From: Promethearchaeia archaeon
Lineage (GTDB): Archaea > Asgardarchaeota > Lokiarchaeia > Sigyniarchaeales > SOKP01
DNA length: 64,000 nucleotides
Direction of reading: 5' to 3'
Assembly: GCA_029856045.1 (NCBI GenBank)
Contig: JAHQWG010000016.1
Coordinates: 437,921-501,920, forward strand
Part shown: piece after piece, positions 53,773 through 63,750 of the stretch
Layout: every line of letters starts with the position of its first letter
Numbering within the stretch: the first letter of the stretch is position 1
The notes under the pieces: generated by a model
Told to the model about the DNA's origin: nothing
Seen by the model: the letters and a program-made list of their open reading frames with translations, nothing else
Database searches by the model: none
Translations under genes and position numbers: made by a program

Positions 53773-54801
53773 ATGAATAATCCTTTCGCAAATTTTTATC
53801 GTGTACCGACATCTTTAGAACTCCTAGATATTGCTTTTAGTAGAGCTATGAAAAGCAGTGCTCAAGTATCTAAAAATGCACCTAAAATATTAAAAGCAAG
53901 AAAAAAGGAAATTAAAAGAATTCAAGTCGCAATCAAAGAAATTATAGATAGAATATTAAAAATTATTAAAATGGTTCCGATTATTGAGGAAATACCCGAA
54001 TTCTATCGAGAATTGGCTTCATTAATCGTTAATACTGATGAATTAAGACTAACTCTAGGGAAATTAAATGGTATATTGCCTATCTTAAGTAAAATTGAAA
54101 GAGAATATAAAACTCGAATTAAAAAAACAGAAATACCCAAAGAAGCTGTGAAATATAGACGAGAAGTATTTGGAAGAATATCTTCAATAATAAACAAACA
54201 AAAGCATAATCTCGACTATTTAAATGAAATTAGAGGAGAATTAAGAAGAATCCCTTCTATTGATTATGAAATTCCTTCAATTGTTATTGCTGGCTATCCT
54301 AATGTGGGAAAAAGTAGTCTTGTAAGTTTAATTTCCACAGTAAAACCAGAAATTCAACCATATCCTTTCACTACGAAGAAAATTATTATCGGACATCATA
54401 TAGTAGAAAAAAATTATGATAAGATGAAACTCCAAATAATTGATACCCCCGGAATCTTAGATAGACCTATGTCAAAAAGAAATAAGATTGAACTGCAAGC
54501 AATATTAGCTCTTAACTTGATTTCTGATTTAATAGTCTTCATATTTGACCCTACTCCAGCTTGTGGATATGATATTGATTGTCAGGTGGATTTATATTAT
54601 GAAATTTGTAATAATTTCTCTAAAGATGGCAAAATTCCAATTATCATCGTTTTAAATAAAATGGATCTAGCTAATGAGGAGGAAGTTCAATTTATAAAGA
54701 ATAAATTAAATTTAAATGAAGATGATTTTTTTCTAATTAATGCTTTAAATGGAAAAAATGTAAAGGAACTACTTGAATTCGTAATAAATAAGTTGATATA
54801 A
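53773..54801 (+). CDS. Nog1-family GTPase (Obg/Nog class)
   Basis: 342 residues from the ATG at 53773 (MNNPFANFYRVPTSLELLD, the usual Nog1 N-terminus); an upstream in-frame start eight codons earlier is weaker. The helical N-terminal bundle (about 1-165) leads to the GTPase domain: G1 GYPNVGKSS at about 174-182, G3 DTPG in LQIIDTPGILDRP, G4 NKMD in IIIVLNKMDLAN, G5 INALNG. Nog1 proteins act in large ribosomal subunit assembly. The archaeal form lacks the eukaryotic C-terminal extension, in agreement with its length here. Confidence 0.9.
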   Translation: MNNPFANFYRVPTSLELLDIAFSRAMKSSAQVSKNAPKILKARKKEIKRIQVAIKEIIDRILKIIKMVPIIEEIPEFYRELASLIVNTDELRLTLGKLNGILPILSKIEREYKTRIKKTEIPKEAVKYRREVFGRISSIINKQKHNLDYLNEIRGELRRIPSIDYEIPSIVIAGYPNVGKSSLVSLISTVKPEIQPYPFTTKKIIIGHHIVEKNYDKMKLQIIDTPGILDRPMSKRNKIELQAILALNLISDLIVFIFDPTPACGYDIDCQVDLYYEICNNFSKDGKIPIIIVLNKMDLANEEEVQFIKNKLNLNEDDFFLINALNGKNVKELLEFVINKLI

Positions 54802-54933
54802 TCTTACTCTTCATATTTAAGATATTATTGATTTTTGTCTATTTTTTTAAAAAAAAATAAGGTAAAGCTATATATATGAGAAAAATAAATGTATTTTCGT
54901 TAATACAAAATACCTATATTTATCTATAAAACA

Positions 54934-56181
54934 ATGCAATTAGAAATTAAATCACTTTACACAAATTTTTTTAATTTTGTTATATGGGATGTCATTAAAC
55001 CATTATTTAGTGGATTATCAATTAATATTCCTTATAATGAATTAAAAAAATCTGTTGGTAAGGTTTTTGTGAAGGGAGCTTTACATTATAAAGTCAATTA
55101 CGACAATATTTTGAAAATATTAAAGAAATCTAATCTCCCAAGTGCTATTATAGATTATATTATTGATTTATTATCAAAATTTGCTAATCAATTAGATAGT
55201 TACTTCTTAAAAAACGTAAATGATATAAAGTCAGTATATAAAGGTGAAGAACTCGAGAATATTTTACATGATTTTAATAATATTATCAATGAATACATCT
55301 TAATTTCCTATTTCGATTTAATCGTATTAAAACAAGCAACTTCTTTACTCGTTTATGCATCTGATCTTTCATTAGCAGATATATATCAATGCAGAATGGA
55401 ATTTACAGAGCTACTTAGATCAGCATTAGTTAAAGATTCATCTTTGAAAATTGCAGAACTACTAGAATCGATAAGAGAAAAATTGAGTAGTATTACTGAT
55501 AACGAAAAAATAATTAATTTAATTATGATTCAATTAGCTAGTTTCTTTGAGTGGTTAGTATCTTCTGATGATTTTGAGACAATTATTCCTATAATGAAGG
55601 AAATTCTCTCGCATGAAGTTATTAATTACCATCAAGTTTCTTCCTTAATTCCATCTAATAATGTAAATATTATAACTGAATGGTTTAAACAACAGGTAAT
55701 TGAAATACCAATAATTCTTTTAAAAAAATCATTATCTAATGATTTCACATATGAATGTGAGAACTTAAAACATGAGATTTTAGAGATTTTCAAATTATTT
55801 TTAAACGGAACCATAACATATGATATTCTCGAAAAGAGATTACAAGAAATTGGAAAAAAATTAGGTTTGGAAAAATTATATAAAATTGAAGAAAATATTT
55901 TTGAATTTTTAGAATTAGACCAATCCCTAGATTTAGTGAAATCTTACCCTCTTCAAAAGATACATACAAAATTCAACTTTAATTTACCAAAATTTCAAAA
56001 ACGAGAAAATGATCAAAAATATATTGAACAAGTAAATTTAATTATTCTTTATCAAATTTATAATAACAGTTTAACCTACTGTAAGTTTATTGAAGAAGAA
56101 AAAGCCATTGACCCATCATTAAAAAGATTAATCCAATATATTAAGAGCAAGATTCAAATTACCGAGACTTTATATATCTAG
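54934..56181 (+). CDS. Helical protein of unknown function upstream of mfnF
   Basis: 415 residues, nearly all alpha-helical, with mixed hydrophobic and acidic residues and no membrane helix or cysteine cluster. Some segments look like solvent-exposed helical repeats (LSDALVK..., LIQLASFFEWLVSSDDFETIIPIMKEIL). No family recognised. It is separated from the methanofuran gene mfnF by about 74 bases on the same strand, which permits but does not prove a common transcript. Confidence 0.55.
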   Translation: MQLEIKSLYTNFFNFVIWDVIKPLFSGLSINIPYNELKKSVGKVFVKGALHYKVNYDNILKILKKSNLPSAIIDYIIDLLSKFANQLDSYFLKNVNDIKSVYKGEELENILHDFNNIINEYILISYFDLIVLKQATSLLVYASDLSLADIYQCRMEFTELLRSALVKDSSLKIAELLESIREKLSSITDNEKIINLIMIQLASFFEWLVSSDDFETIIPIMKEILSHEVINYHQVSSLIPSNNVNIITEWFKQQVIEIPIILLKKSLSNDFTYECENLKHEILEIFKLFLNGTITYDILEKRLQEIGKKLGLEKLYKIEENIFEFLELDQSLDLVKSYPLQKIHTKFNFNLPKFQKRENDQKYIEQVNLIILYQIYNNSLTYCKFIEEEKAIDPSLKRLIQYIKSKIQITETLYI

Positions 56182-56255
56182 ATGATGATTCTTTTTTTAA
56201 TTTCACTAAGTCTTTAAAAAATTATAATATTTTATGAGAATAGTTAAAAATATAT

Positions 56256-57338
56256 ATGACAGACAAGACATATTTGCTAGGACTTGACATTGGAGGGGCA
56301 AATTCTAAAGCTGCGTTAGTGGAATTTGATAATAAAAAGTTAAACAAAATTCGCACTGCTATTAGGTATTACCCATTTTGGGAAAAAAATATAAAAGAAT
56401 TCCCTAAAATGCTAAGAAATTTAAGCACACAACTGTTAGGAGAGAGTAATATTGATTTCAATGATATAAATAAAATTGCAGTTACTATTACGGCCGAGTT
56501 ATCTGACGCTTTCCAGACTAAAAAGGAAGGGATTCAAACCATCTTAGAGGTGCTAAAAAAAGTCTTCGAGTCAGATAAAATCATGGTGATCAACAATCAA
56601 AATGTATTCTTTAAAGTTCAAGACGCGTTGGAAAATTATCTAAATGTTGCTGGAGCAAATTGGGTTGCAACAGCTCTATTTCTCGGCTCATATAAACCGG
56701 ACTGTATTTTAATTGATGCTGGTTCAACAACTATTGACCTTATCCCTATAAAAGATGGAAAACCTCAAACAATTGGTAAAGATGATGTTTCAAGAATAAT
56801 GAATCACGAATTAATTTATACTGGTGCTTTAAGAGCTACCATTCCCTCAATAACTCATTTTGTTCCATTTAAGAGGAAAAATTGTAGAATTTCATTTGAA
56901 AAGTTTGCATTAATTGCAGATGTTCATCGTATTTTGGGGCATATTACCGAACAGGAATATTCTTGTGATACTGCAGATAATCGCTCAAAATCCTTTTATA
57001 ATTGCTATGCTCGGCTTTCACGTATTATATGCGGTGATTTAGAGCAATTAACAAAAGATGAGTTGAATATAATTGCTAACTATATATATCAAACTCAACT
57101 TAAAATTATTATGAGTGAAATTCAGTTGTTTATAGAACAAACATCTTATAGACTGCCAGATTTAACGCAAAATCCATTATTTATTACAACGGGTTTAGGT
57201 GAGAAATTTTTAATAAATACTGCGCTAAAAAATTTGGGATATAATAATATAGTAAGCTTTTCAGACGTAATCAAGTTTCCAGATAACGTGATATCCTCCG
57301 CTATTGCTGTTGCGGGGGCATTAAATCTATTTATATAA
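56256..57338 (+). CDS. mfnF: MfnF-like methanofuran biosynthesis protein
   Basis: 360 residues. The ATPase fold of the acetate/sugar kinase-Hsp70 class opens with LLGLDIGGANSKAALVEF (about 7-24), and the second phosphate loop is LIDAGSTTIDLIPIKDGKPQTIG. The length and order match the archaeal H4MPT-linked C1 family (TIGR03123), named MfnF in Methanocaldococcus jannaschii, which joins the aminomethylfuran and tyramine-glutamate parts of methanofuran. ITTGLGEKFLINTAL near the end is a conserved helix of this family. The kinase gene mfnE follows 20 bases after its stop. Confidence 0.82.
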   Translation: MTDKTYLLGLDIGGANSKAALVEFDNKKLNKIRTAIRYYPFWEKNIKEFPKMLRNLSTQLLGESNIDFNDINKIAVTITAELSDAFQTKKEGIQTILEVLKKVFESDKIMVINNQNVFFKVQDALENYLNVAGANWVATALFLGSYKPDCILIDAGSTTIDLIPIKDGKPQTIGKDDVSRIMNHELIYTGALRATIPSITHFVPFKRKNCRISFEKFALIADVHRILGHITEQEYSCDTADNRSKSFYNCYARLSRIICGDLEQLTKDELNIIANYIYQTQLKIIMSEIQLFIEQTSYRLPDLTQNPLFITTGLGEKFLINTALKNLGYNNIVSFSDVIKFPDNVISSAIAVAGALNLFI

Positions 57339-57357
57339 AAAATGTTGATATTTATAG

Positions 57358-58125
57358 ATGATTGATGATGTTCTTTTATTTAAAATCGGAGGAAAAATAA
57401 TCGATCACAAGCCTGATTTAGATAATACTATCTCCCAATTACGTGCCATTAAAGAAATTAAACCATCGATAAAATCAATAATTTTAATAGCTGGAGGGGG
57501 CTCTAATGTTGATCAAATTCGAAAATCCTATAAAAGAGGAGAAATCAATGATGAGGTTGCGCATTGGCAAGCAATTAAAATTATGGATCTGAATGCTATA
57601 AAAATTCAAGATCTCAATAAAGATTTTACTCTTACTGATTCATTCATTGAATTAACAAGGTTAGTGTCGTCATCTGGACAGTTTAAAATAATTAATTTTC
57701 CAACCTTTAAATATCTAAAAAGAAATGATGAGCTTCCCCATAACTGGAATACTACTTCAGATTCGATTTCATATTTTATAGCCAGTAAATTGAATCTCTT
57801 AAAATGTTTTTTAATTAAAGATATGGATGGAATTTATCTCAAAGACGGTAAAAAAATAATAAAGAATTTATCAATAAATGATTTTCAAAAATTACAAAAA
57901 AACGATCAATTATTCAATCCCATAAAAATTAACAGAATTACTGGAATACCTATATTTAAAAAAAAATCTACGCCAATAGATTCTTACTTATTAAACCTGA
58001 TAAAAAAAAATAAATTAAATTGTATTATATTAAATGGAAAAATGCCATCTACAAATATTACAAAATATTTTCAATCTATAAACGAATATGAGAAAGTTTA
58101 TACAAAATTATACTGCAACGCTTAA
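57358..58125 (+). CDS. mfnE: MfnE-like amino-acid-kinase-fold protein (methanofuran pathway)
   Basis: 255 residues with the amino acid kinase fold: LLFKIGGKIIDHKPDLDNTI (K-x-G-G-x), LIAGGGSNVDQIRKSYKRG, then SDSISYFIASKLNLLKCFLIKDMDGIYLKDGK, the nucleotide-binding block T/S-x-D-S/x-I-x-x-x-x-A and KD-x-D-G-I-Y. In M. jannaschii this fold phosphorylates 5-(aminomethyl)-3-furanmethanol phosphate to the diphosphate. Its place 20 bases after mfnF supports the pathway. Divergent from true N-acetylglutamate or aspartate kinases. Confidence 0.8.
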   Translation: MIDDVLLFKIGGKIIDHKPDLDNTISQLRAIKEIKPSIKSIILIAGGGSNVDQIRKSYKRGEINDEVAHWQAIKIMDLNAIKIQDLNKDFTLTDSFIELTRLVSSSGQFKIINFPTFKYLKRNDELPHNWNTTSDSISYFIASKLNLLKCFLIKDMDGIYLKDGKKIIKNLSINDFQKLQKNDQLFNPIKINRITGIPIFKKKSTPIDSYLLNLIKKNKLNCIILNGKMPSTNITKYFQSINEYEKVYTKLYCNA

Positions 58126-58150
58126 AGGTAGTGAAGCTATCACGCATAGA

Positions 58151-58552
58151 TCAAACCGAAGGATTAATCTTTTTAAAGCATTGACAGCAAGGAATCCCTA
58201 TAATAATTTTATTTTTATAATTTTTTGGTTTATGCATTAATTTTAACAAATTTTCTTTTAATTTTTTCGCAAATTCAGTTTCTTCAAAATAAAATCTCAT
58301 TAAATCATCTTTATGATTTTCTCCTTTACAAATAGGACAAATAGAATAAAATTCTAAGAAATTATCACAAATTTTCTTTTCTTCATCAGATAAGGCTTCA
58401 TAGTCTTGATTAACAGCATATGTATCTTCAAATAATATTTCTTGTATTCTTTCAATATCTGCTAGCATTTGCTCTCTAATCCAAGTTATGGTATCAATAT
58501 CTCCCTCATGATTTTCCTCTGATTCAAATGGATTCGAAGAAAAATAAGACAT
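58151..58552 (-). CDS. Small zinc-binding protein of unknown function
   Basis: 133 residues. CPICKGENHKDDL at about 71-83 and IIIGIPCCQCFKKINPS at the C-terminus (CCQC) form two Cys pairs for one zinc, linked by a helix (LKENLLKLMHKPKNYK). The N-terminal half is acidic and helical (LADIERIQEILFEDTYAVNQDYEALSDEEKKICDNFLEFY). No known family name. Its short distance (about 26 bases) from mfnE is on the opposite strand, so the two are convergent, not an operon. It reads with the polyferredoxin gene but separately. Confidence 0.6.
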   Translation of the reverse strand: MSYFSSNPFESEENHEGDIDTITWIREQMLADIERIQEILFEDTYAVNQDYEALSDEEKKICDNFLEFYSICPICKGENHKDDLMRFYFEETEFAKKLKENLLKLMHKPKNYKNKIIIGIPCCQCFKKINPSV

Positions 58553-58620
58553 ATCTATATCTTAGAAAATAATTTAATTAAATAAACTTTAGTTTCCCTT
58601 TTCTTTATTCAAATCGGGAG

Positions 58621-59751
58621 CTACTTTTTTTTTCCTTTTTTTAATTCTTGCTTTATTTTTTCAATCTTTCGGTCTTTTATCCAATAACGAATTTTTTGAT
58701 TCGATAATAATGATTGAACTCGATCATTTAATTTTTGGAATATTTTCTTGTCAGCTTCAGATAATTGCGGGATCTTCTCTAAAGAATAATCTTCTTCAGA
58801 AGGAATGATTTGTTCTTCTTCAGGAAAAGGAATCGTTATCTGCTTTTTTTTATCCAATAACTTCTCTCTTAAAATTCTCTTGATATTTCTTCCCCACCCT
58901 TGTATCCATGGAAAATTCTCAGAATCTTTTGGGTCCTCGATTTCAATGTCAAAACGTTTAACTATTATTAGATCTTCAGGACAACTGTTTTGGCATGCTC
59001 CACAATATATACAATCATCATCTTTCACTGCAATTTTCCCATATTTTTTAACATCCTCGGCAGTTTCAGGAATAAAAAAGGATTCAGTCGGACAGATATT
59101 AACACAGGCCTTGCAACCTGTCGGATCGCATCGATGAAGCATATTTTGTTTAATTATAACCTCTCCTTTAATCGGAGATTCTATTTTAAAGCATTTTGTT
59201 GGACATTCTTTTTGAATTTTTAAAAAATCTTTAATAAAATTTCCTTCCCTGACTTTTAAACATAAGTTACATATCTCATTTTTAGTGTCCTTAATGCATT
59301 TCTCAAAATCAATCTTATAAAAAGGTTTAAGTTTTGGATACTGGGCTAAAATTATTTGTTCTTCAGGTTTTATAGTCGTTTCATATACATCATTTATACA
59401 AACAACAGGACATAACATGCAATAACAACATTTATCATAATCAATTATGATATAAGGTGCATTTTCTATAATACCTTGTGCGATTTCGGGAACTGGACCT
59501 AATTCAATTGCGTCTGTGGGGCAAACTAATTTACAAAAACTGCATCCAACACATTTATTCAAATCATAAATTAATTTTTTATTAACATCTTTAAATTTCC
59601 AAGAAAAAACTAAGTTTGCGCCTTCAACATCTGAGGCTTTTAATATATCATCGATTTGCTCTTCATGAGCATTTAAATCTTTAGCTTCTTTATCGTTAGA
59701 TCTCGAAATTATAATCAGAGTCCAATCGTTTATGAAATTTACCAGTTCCAA
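58621..59751 (-). CDS. Polyferredoxin with five or more 4Fe-4S clusters (FwdF-like)
   Basis: 376 residues. Cluster motifs: C67-x2-C-x2-C-x3-C77, then the next at about 108-118 (KCCYCMLCPVVC), a looser group about 152-187 (CIKDTKNEICNLC, ECPTKC), then RCDPTGCKACVNIC at about 208-220 and CIYCGACQNSC at about 247-257, each ending in a Pro (C-P) or P-x. The order resembles the multi-cluster electron conduit FwdF of formylmethanofuran dehydrogenase. A charged C-terminal tail (about 300-376) with coiled-coil character is unusual for FwdF. Methanofuran genes lie next to it; no fwdA or fwdB is in the window. Confidence 0.78.
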   Translation of the reverse strand: MELVNFINDWTLIIISRSNDKEAKDLNAHEEQIDDILKASDVEGANLVFSWKFKDVNKKLIYDLNKCVGCSFCKLVCPTDAIELGPVPEIAQGIIENAPYIIIDYDKCCYCMLCPVVCINDVYETTIKPEEQIILAQYPKLKPFYKIDFEKCIKDTKNEICNLCLKVREGNFIKDFLKIQKECPTKCFKIESPIKGEVIIKQNMLHRCDPTGCKACVNICPTESFFIPETAEDVKKYGKIAVKDDDCIYCGACQNSCPEDLIIVKRFDIEIEDPKDSENFPWIQGWGRNIKRILREKLLDKKKQITIPFPEEEQIIPSEEDYSLEKIPQLSEADKKIFQKLNDRVQSLLSNQKIRYWIKDRKIEKIKQELKKGKKK

Positions 59752-59876
59752 TTAAAATATAATATTTACTAAATAAAAATTTCACTTCTATAAATTTTTA
59801 ATTAGCCGCACTAAATAAGCTTCTTAAAATTATGTTTTTAGTAGCATCGAATAAGTAAAACTAATTTTTTTTCTAA

Positions 59877-60644
59877 TTAAAAATCAAAAAACCAATCATT
59901 TTCATCTTCTTTCCATAGAAAATCCATCAGTTTTGACATGTCTTCAAGTAAGATTTTAACAGATAACTTATTTTGGGCTCTCTGAATCCTAGGAATCTCT
60001 TGAAAAAACATCTCATCAATTAGTTCTTCAATACTGAATCTCCCAAAAAATTTATCTGTATTGAAAAAGAAAGTTGTTAAAATTTCCGTACTTTGATTTT
60101 TATATTCTCCTAATTCGTCTTTGTAACTTTTTTCTAAATTTTTCTTAATTTGTCTTAATAAACATTCTTTTCGTATAATCAGTTGATTTCTTTTTTCATC
60201 AAAATCTCTTAGTTGCTTATCTATTTTTTTAATTTCTGAACCTAAATAATGAATTTTTTCCGATTCATCTTTTAATCCCTCTAAATCAGCACAAATTTCT
60301 GAAAATTGTGTCTTAATTAAATTTTCACTTTCTTTTTCTAAATTGTGTTTAATATTAAAATAATTAGGGGAAATATCAATACTCAGTGATATATTATCTT
60401 TTATTTTATATCCTTTGCCCCTTTTATTTAGAATATCAACCTCCTCTATGAGATCAAAGATTTTAAGCACCTCTATTTGAGAATGAACCGCTTGTCTAGA
60501 TATATTTAGCACTTTTGCTAATTCTGCAATTGATAATGGAACTTTTGAAATTTTACTCAAAATAGATCTTCTTGTTGGGTTTCCGATAATTTCTAAGAAA
60601 TCATCAAGATTTCTTTTAATTTTATTTTTTATTATTTTAGACAC
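59877..60644 (-). CDS. ArsR-type winged-helix regulator (HSR1/Phr-like)
   Basis: 255 residues with a GTG start preceded by a good ribosome site (GGAGGAGAAAG). The winged helix covers about 10-80: LDDFLEIIGNPTRRSILSKISKVPLSIAELAKVLNISRQAVHSQIEVLKIFDLIEEVD, the ArsR pattern N-P-T-R-x-x-I-L, then a linker and a coiled-coil (about 90-175). It is 30 bases downstream of cdc48 on the same strand. In Archaeoglobus the regulator HSR1 (AF1298) sits in an operon with cdc48 and hsp20 and controls heat-shock genes; the gene order here is alike, and a palindrome lies before hsp20. Confidence 0.78.
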   Translation of the reverse strand: MSKIIKNKIKRNLDDFLEIIGNPTRRSILSKISKVPLSIAELAKVLNISRQAVHSQIEVLKIFDLIEEVDILNKRGKGYKIKDNISLSIDISPNYFNIKHNLEKESENLIKTQFSEICADLEGLKDESEKIHYLGSEIKKIDKQLRDFDEKRNQLIIRKECLLRQIKKNLEKSYKDELGEYKNQSTEILTTFFFNTDKFFGRFSIEELIDEMFFQEIPRIQRAQNKLSVKILLEDMSKLMDFLWKEDENDWFFDF

Positions 60645-60674
60645 TATCTTTCTCCTCCAATCTCTTTTATAATT

Positions 60675-62912
60675 TTATCCATATAAAGATTCTTCTGGAC
60701 CCGCCGTTTTCTTAGATCTCATATAAGATTTCGTATGTTCATCTGCCCGCTTTAAAATTTTATTAATAGCTTCTTCAAAATGTTTTTTTTCAATATTAAT
60801 AGTTTCGATTTTTTCCAGTTCTTCATTAAATATTTGCTTTTGTAAAACTGCTTCTCTAATGGCCAGTAATGTAGCTTCTTCACTTATAGCTTGAACATCT
60901 GCACCAGTATAACCATCTAATTTTTCCGCTAATTCTTCTAGATTTACATCTTCACCAGTTGGCTTTTCTTTTAAATGGATTTTAAAGATTTCAATAAGCG
61001 CTTCCTTATCCGGTAAATCAATTTGAACATGTCTCCCAAATCTACCTGCTCTTAATAGAGCTGGGTCTAACATATCTGGTCTGTTCGTGGCTGCAACTAA
61101 TACAACGTCCCTTAATTCTTCTAAACCATCCATTTCAGTTAAAAGTTGAGAAATCACTTGTTCAGTTACCTGAGAACCTATATGCATACCTCTTATACCC
61201 GCAATTGCATCGATTTCATCGAAAAATACTATACAAGGAGCTGCCATTCTTGCCTTTCTAAAGGTCTCTCTAACGGCTTTTTCGCTCTCTCCAACCCATT
61301 TTGATAAAAATTCAGGACCTTTTACGGAAATAAAATTTACTTCACTCTCGTGAGCTAAAGCTCTTGCTAATAATGTTTTGCCTGTTCCAGGTGGGCCAAA
61401 TAGTAATATTCCATTTGGTGGTTTTGAATTCATATGCTTATATAAGTTTGGATATTTAAGTGGCCATTCAATAATCTCTTTTAATTGCTGTTTTGCATCT
61501 TCTAATCCGCCAACATCATCCCAAGTTTCTTTAGGCGTAGATATTAATACTTCCCTTAATGCCGATGGTTCAATACTAGTGAGTGCTTGATTAAAATTCT
61601 CCATCGTAATCTGAATTTTATCTAAAATCTCTGCTGGTATTGGTTTCTCCATATCTATTTCGGGTAGAATACGTCTTAAACTTAACATAGCTGATTCTTT
61701 AGCTAATGCTTCAATATCTGCTCCCACAAATCCATGGGTTCTATCTGCTAATTCTTCTAAGTCAACATCCTTATATAAGGGCATTCCTCTTGTATGAATT
61801 TGCAAGATCTCATACCGTCCATCTCTATTTGGAACACCAATAACGATTTCTCTATCAAACCTTCCAGGACGCCTTAATGCTTCGTCAATATCGTTCACTC
61901 TATTTGTAGCTCCAATAACAATTATTTCTCCTCTTGATTCTAAACCATCCATAAGAGATAACAATTGAGCAACAACCCTTCTCTCAACTTCCCCAGTAAC
62001 TTCCCCTCTCTTGGGAGCAATAGAATCTAATTCATCAATAAAAATAATCGAAGGAGCATTTTTTTTCGCGTCTTCAAATATATTTCTCAAATTTTCTTCA
62101 CTTTGCCCATAAAATTTACTCATTATCTCTGGACCTGAAATAGTTATGAAATGTGCATCTGTTTCATAAGCAACTGCTCTTGCTAATAACGTTTTACCCG
62201 TTCCTGGTGGTCCATGCAATAGAACTCCTTTTGGTGGAGATATGCCCGCTCTTTTAAATAATTCTGGATGTCTCATCGGTAACTCAATCATTTCTCTAAT
62301 TTTTCTAATCTCTTCATTTAACCCACCGATATCTTCATAGGTTACTTGTTGTTTCTCAGCAGCCTCGACCTCCTCTATGGTCTTCTCTGAAACTATAATT
62401 TTGGTTCTAGAATGAATTCTAACTGCCTCAGCTTGAGGAGTAAATTTCATAATCATAAAATCAAATCTTTGTCCCATTGCATAAAAACTAATGATATCTC
62501 CTTTTGTAACTACACGATTATCTAATAAATTGGCTAATGCTTTTGAATCCCTTATAACTACGGGCCTTCCAATTGAAGCAAATGTTATACTCTCTGCGAG
62601 TTTCGCTTCTATTTTTCTTATAATAACCCAATCATCAATAGAAGCGCTAAGATTTCTCCTTAATGAACTGTCTAATCTAATGATACTCGATCCAACATCT
62701 TCTTTTCGGCCAGGATATAATAATCCAGATGTTCTCTTGTCCTTATATTCATTATAAACTTCAATTACATCTCCTGTTCCTAAATTGTGTTTTCTAGCTA
62801 TCATTGGATCTATACGTAAAATCCCACGACCAACATCTTCTTTTAATGCATCAGCAATCCTTAGATAATCCTTCGCTTTATTTTTATTTGATATTGAACT
62901 CAAAATTTTCAC
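60675..62912 (-). CDS. cdc48: CDC48/VAT-type AAA+ ATPase
   Basis: 745 residues from a GTG start. N-domain (about 1-190, double-psi barrel with [15 protein letters not shown] and [12 protein letters not shown]), then two AAA domains: D1 with [14 protein letters not shown] and [16 protein letters not shown], and D2 with [15 protein letters not shown] and [15 protein letters not shown], plus Arg fingers in RRPGRFDRE and [10 protein letters not shown]-terminal helical tail follows. Hexamer that unfolds tagged or aggregated proteins and can feed the proteasome. The ArsR-type gene is 30 bases downstream; hsp20 lies about 115 bases upstream. Full length for archaeal VAT. Confidence 0.93.
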   Translation of the reverse strand: MKILSSISNKNKAKDYLRIADALKEDVGRGILRIDPMIARKHNLGTGDVIEVYNEYKDKRTSGLLYPGRKEDVGSSIIRLDSSLRRNLSASIDDWVIIRKIEAKLAESITFASIGRPVVIRDSKALANLLDNRVVTKGDIISFYAMGQRFDFMIMKFTPQAEAVRIHSRTKIIVSEKTIEEVEAAEKQQVTYEDIGGLNEEIRKIREMIELPMRHPELFKRAGISPPKGVLLHGPPGTGKTLLARAVAYETDAHFITISGPEIMSKFYGQSEENLRNIFEDAKKNAPSIIFIDELDSIAPKRGEVTGEVERRVVAQLLSLMDGLESRGEIIVIGATNRVNDIDEALRRPGRFDREIVIGVPNRDGRYEILQIHTRGMPLYKDVDLEELADRTHGFVGADIEALAKESAMLSLRRILPEIDMEKPIPAEILDKIQITMENFNQALTSIEPSALREVLISTPKETWDDVGGLEDAKQQLKEIIEWPLKYPNLYKHMNSKPPNGILLFGPPGTGKTLLARALAHESEVNFISVKGPEFLSKWVGESEKAVRETFRKARMAAPCIVFFDEIDAIAGIRGMHIGSQVTEQVISQLLTEMDGLEELRDVVLVAATNRPDMLDPALLRAGRFGRHVQIDLPDKEALIEIFKIHLKEKPTGEDVNLEELAEKLDGYTGADVQAISEEATLLAIREAVLQKQIFNEELEKIETINIEKKHFEEAINKILKRADEHTKSYMRSKKTAGPEESLYG

Positions 62913-63027
62913 CTATAATATGATCTTTTAGATTAATTTAATTAAATTTCTTGTTAAGATTTAAATAAATATTAATTATAAAAAAAAATAATTTTCCTAT
63001 TTTTTCTCAAATTTTTTAATTTTACTT

Positions 63028-63657
63028 CTATTTTTTACGTTTCAACTTTAAAGATGCAATACCATTCTTTAATTCTAAAGTATAATCATTGATATCAAGA
63101 TTTATAGGCAATTTAATTTCCTTATAAAACTTTCTACCATCTCTCTTAGCCTCTACTGTTAATTCTTCTCCTTTCTCATCAAAATTCAACTTAAGATCTT
63201 CCTTTTCAACGCCTGGAAGCTCTAAACAAATTTCAATTTGATCTTCAAAATCCGTAATTTCTATATATGGTTCGATATCTTCTTTCATTTTTTGACTGGC
63301 TTTTAACTCTCTTCTCTCTTCCTTACTTTCAGGTACTAATGATATTCCCTTTATCGTAGGTCGTTCTGTAATGAATTTCGGAATCCCTTTTAAGAATTTA
63401 GAAAGTGTCTCATCATCAACATCACCCTGTACTCTGATCTCAGGCTTATCCATTCCCGTCTGATAATTATATGATATAGAATACGACTTGGTATCATTAT
63501 TCTTGAAATTAAGATCATTATTAAAATCTATACTCGGAAACTCTGAGAAATCCATAAAACCGAAATTTTTATCAAAAAAATCTGAAAAACCTTCAACTAA
63601 ATTACGAAGTCTTTTCGTAAATCTCTTATAATTCTCATCAAATATATCATCATTCAT
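63028..63657 (-). CDS. hsp20: Hsp20/alpha-crystallin small heat-shock protein
   Basis: 209 residues. The alpha-crystallin domain covers about 125-205: YIEITDFEDQIEICLELPGVEKEDLKLNFDEKGEELTVEAKRDGRKFYKEIKLP, then the ELKNGIASLKLKRK end (G-I-A-x-L-x-L). The long N-terminal half (about 1-120) is partly disordered, with a Phe-rich start (FSDFFDKNFGFMDFSEFP) that is usual for client binding. The classic I-x-I tail is missing, the last residues being LKLKRKK. An ATP-independent chaperone. It carries a palindrome at the predicted transcription start and precedes cdc48 on the same strand. Confidence 0.9.
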   Translation of the reverse strand: MNDDIFDENYKRFTKRLRNLVEGFSDFFDKNFGFMDFSEFPSIDFNNDLNFKNNDTKSYSISYNYQTGMDKPEIRVQGDVDDETLSKFLKGIPKFITERPTIKGISLVPESKEERRELKASQKMKEDIEPYIEITDFEDQIEICLELPGVEKEDLKLNFDEKGEELTVEAKRDGRKFYKEIKLPINLDINDYTLELKNGIASLKLKRKK

Positions 63658-63694
63658 AGTTGTTTACCTCCATTTTTTTATTTTTCAAATTCTC

Positions 63695-63717
63695 ATTGTC
63701 AATAAAGGATTGACAAT
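63695..63717. promoter_or_regulatory. Perfect palindrome, candidate heat-shock operator
   Basis: ATTGTCAAT-N5-ATTGACAAT: the two 9-base arms are exact inverted copies with a 5-base spacer (AAAGG on the plus strand). It lies 38-60 bases before the hsp20 ATG and 24-46 bases downstream of the TATA-like box, that is over the predicted transcription start, where a bound repressor would block polymerase. The HSR1 site of Archaeoglobus has, as I recall, a related layout (CTAAC-N5-GTTAG). Confidence 0.65.
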
Positions 63718-63740
63718 CACTAATTATCAAATAATCAACT

Positions 63741-63750
63741 ATATATTTAA
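63741..63750 (-). promoter_or_regulatory. Candidate TATA box of hsp20
   Basis: TTAAATATAT on the minus strand, about 85 bases upstream of the start codon, placing the transcription start near 63716, at the edge of the palindrome. Confidence 0.5.

Noticed and set aside
58990-59223. Plus-strand frames across the polyferredoxin gene
   Set aside because: Antisense shadows of the Cys-rich coding sequence; no independent support.
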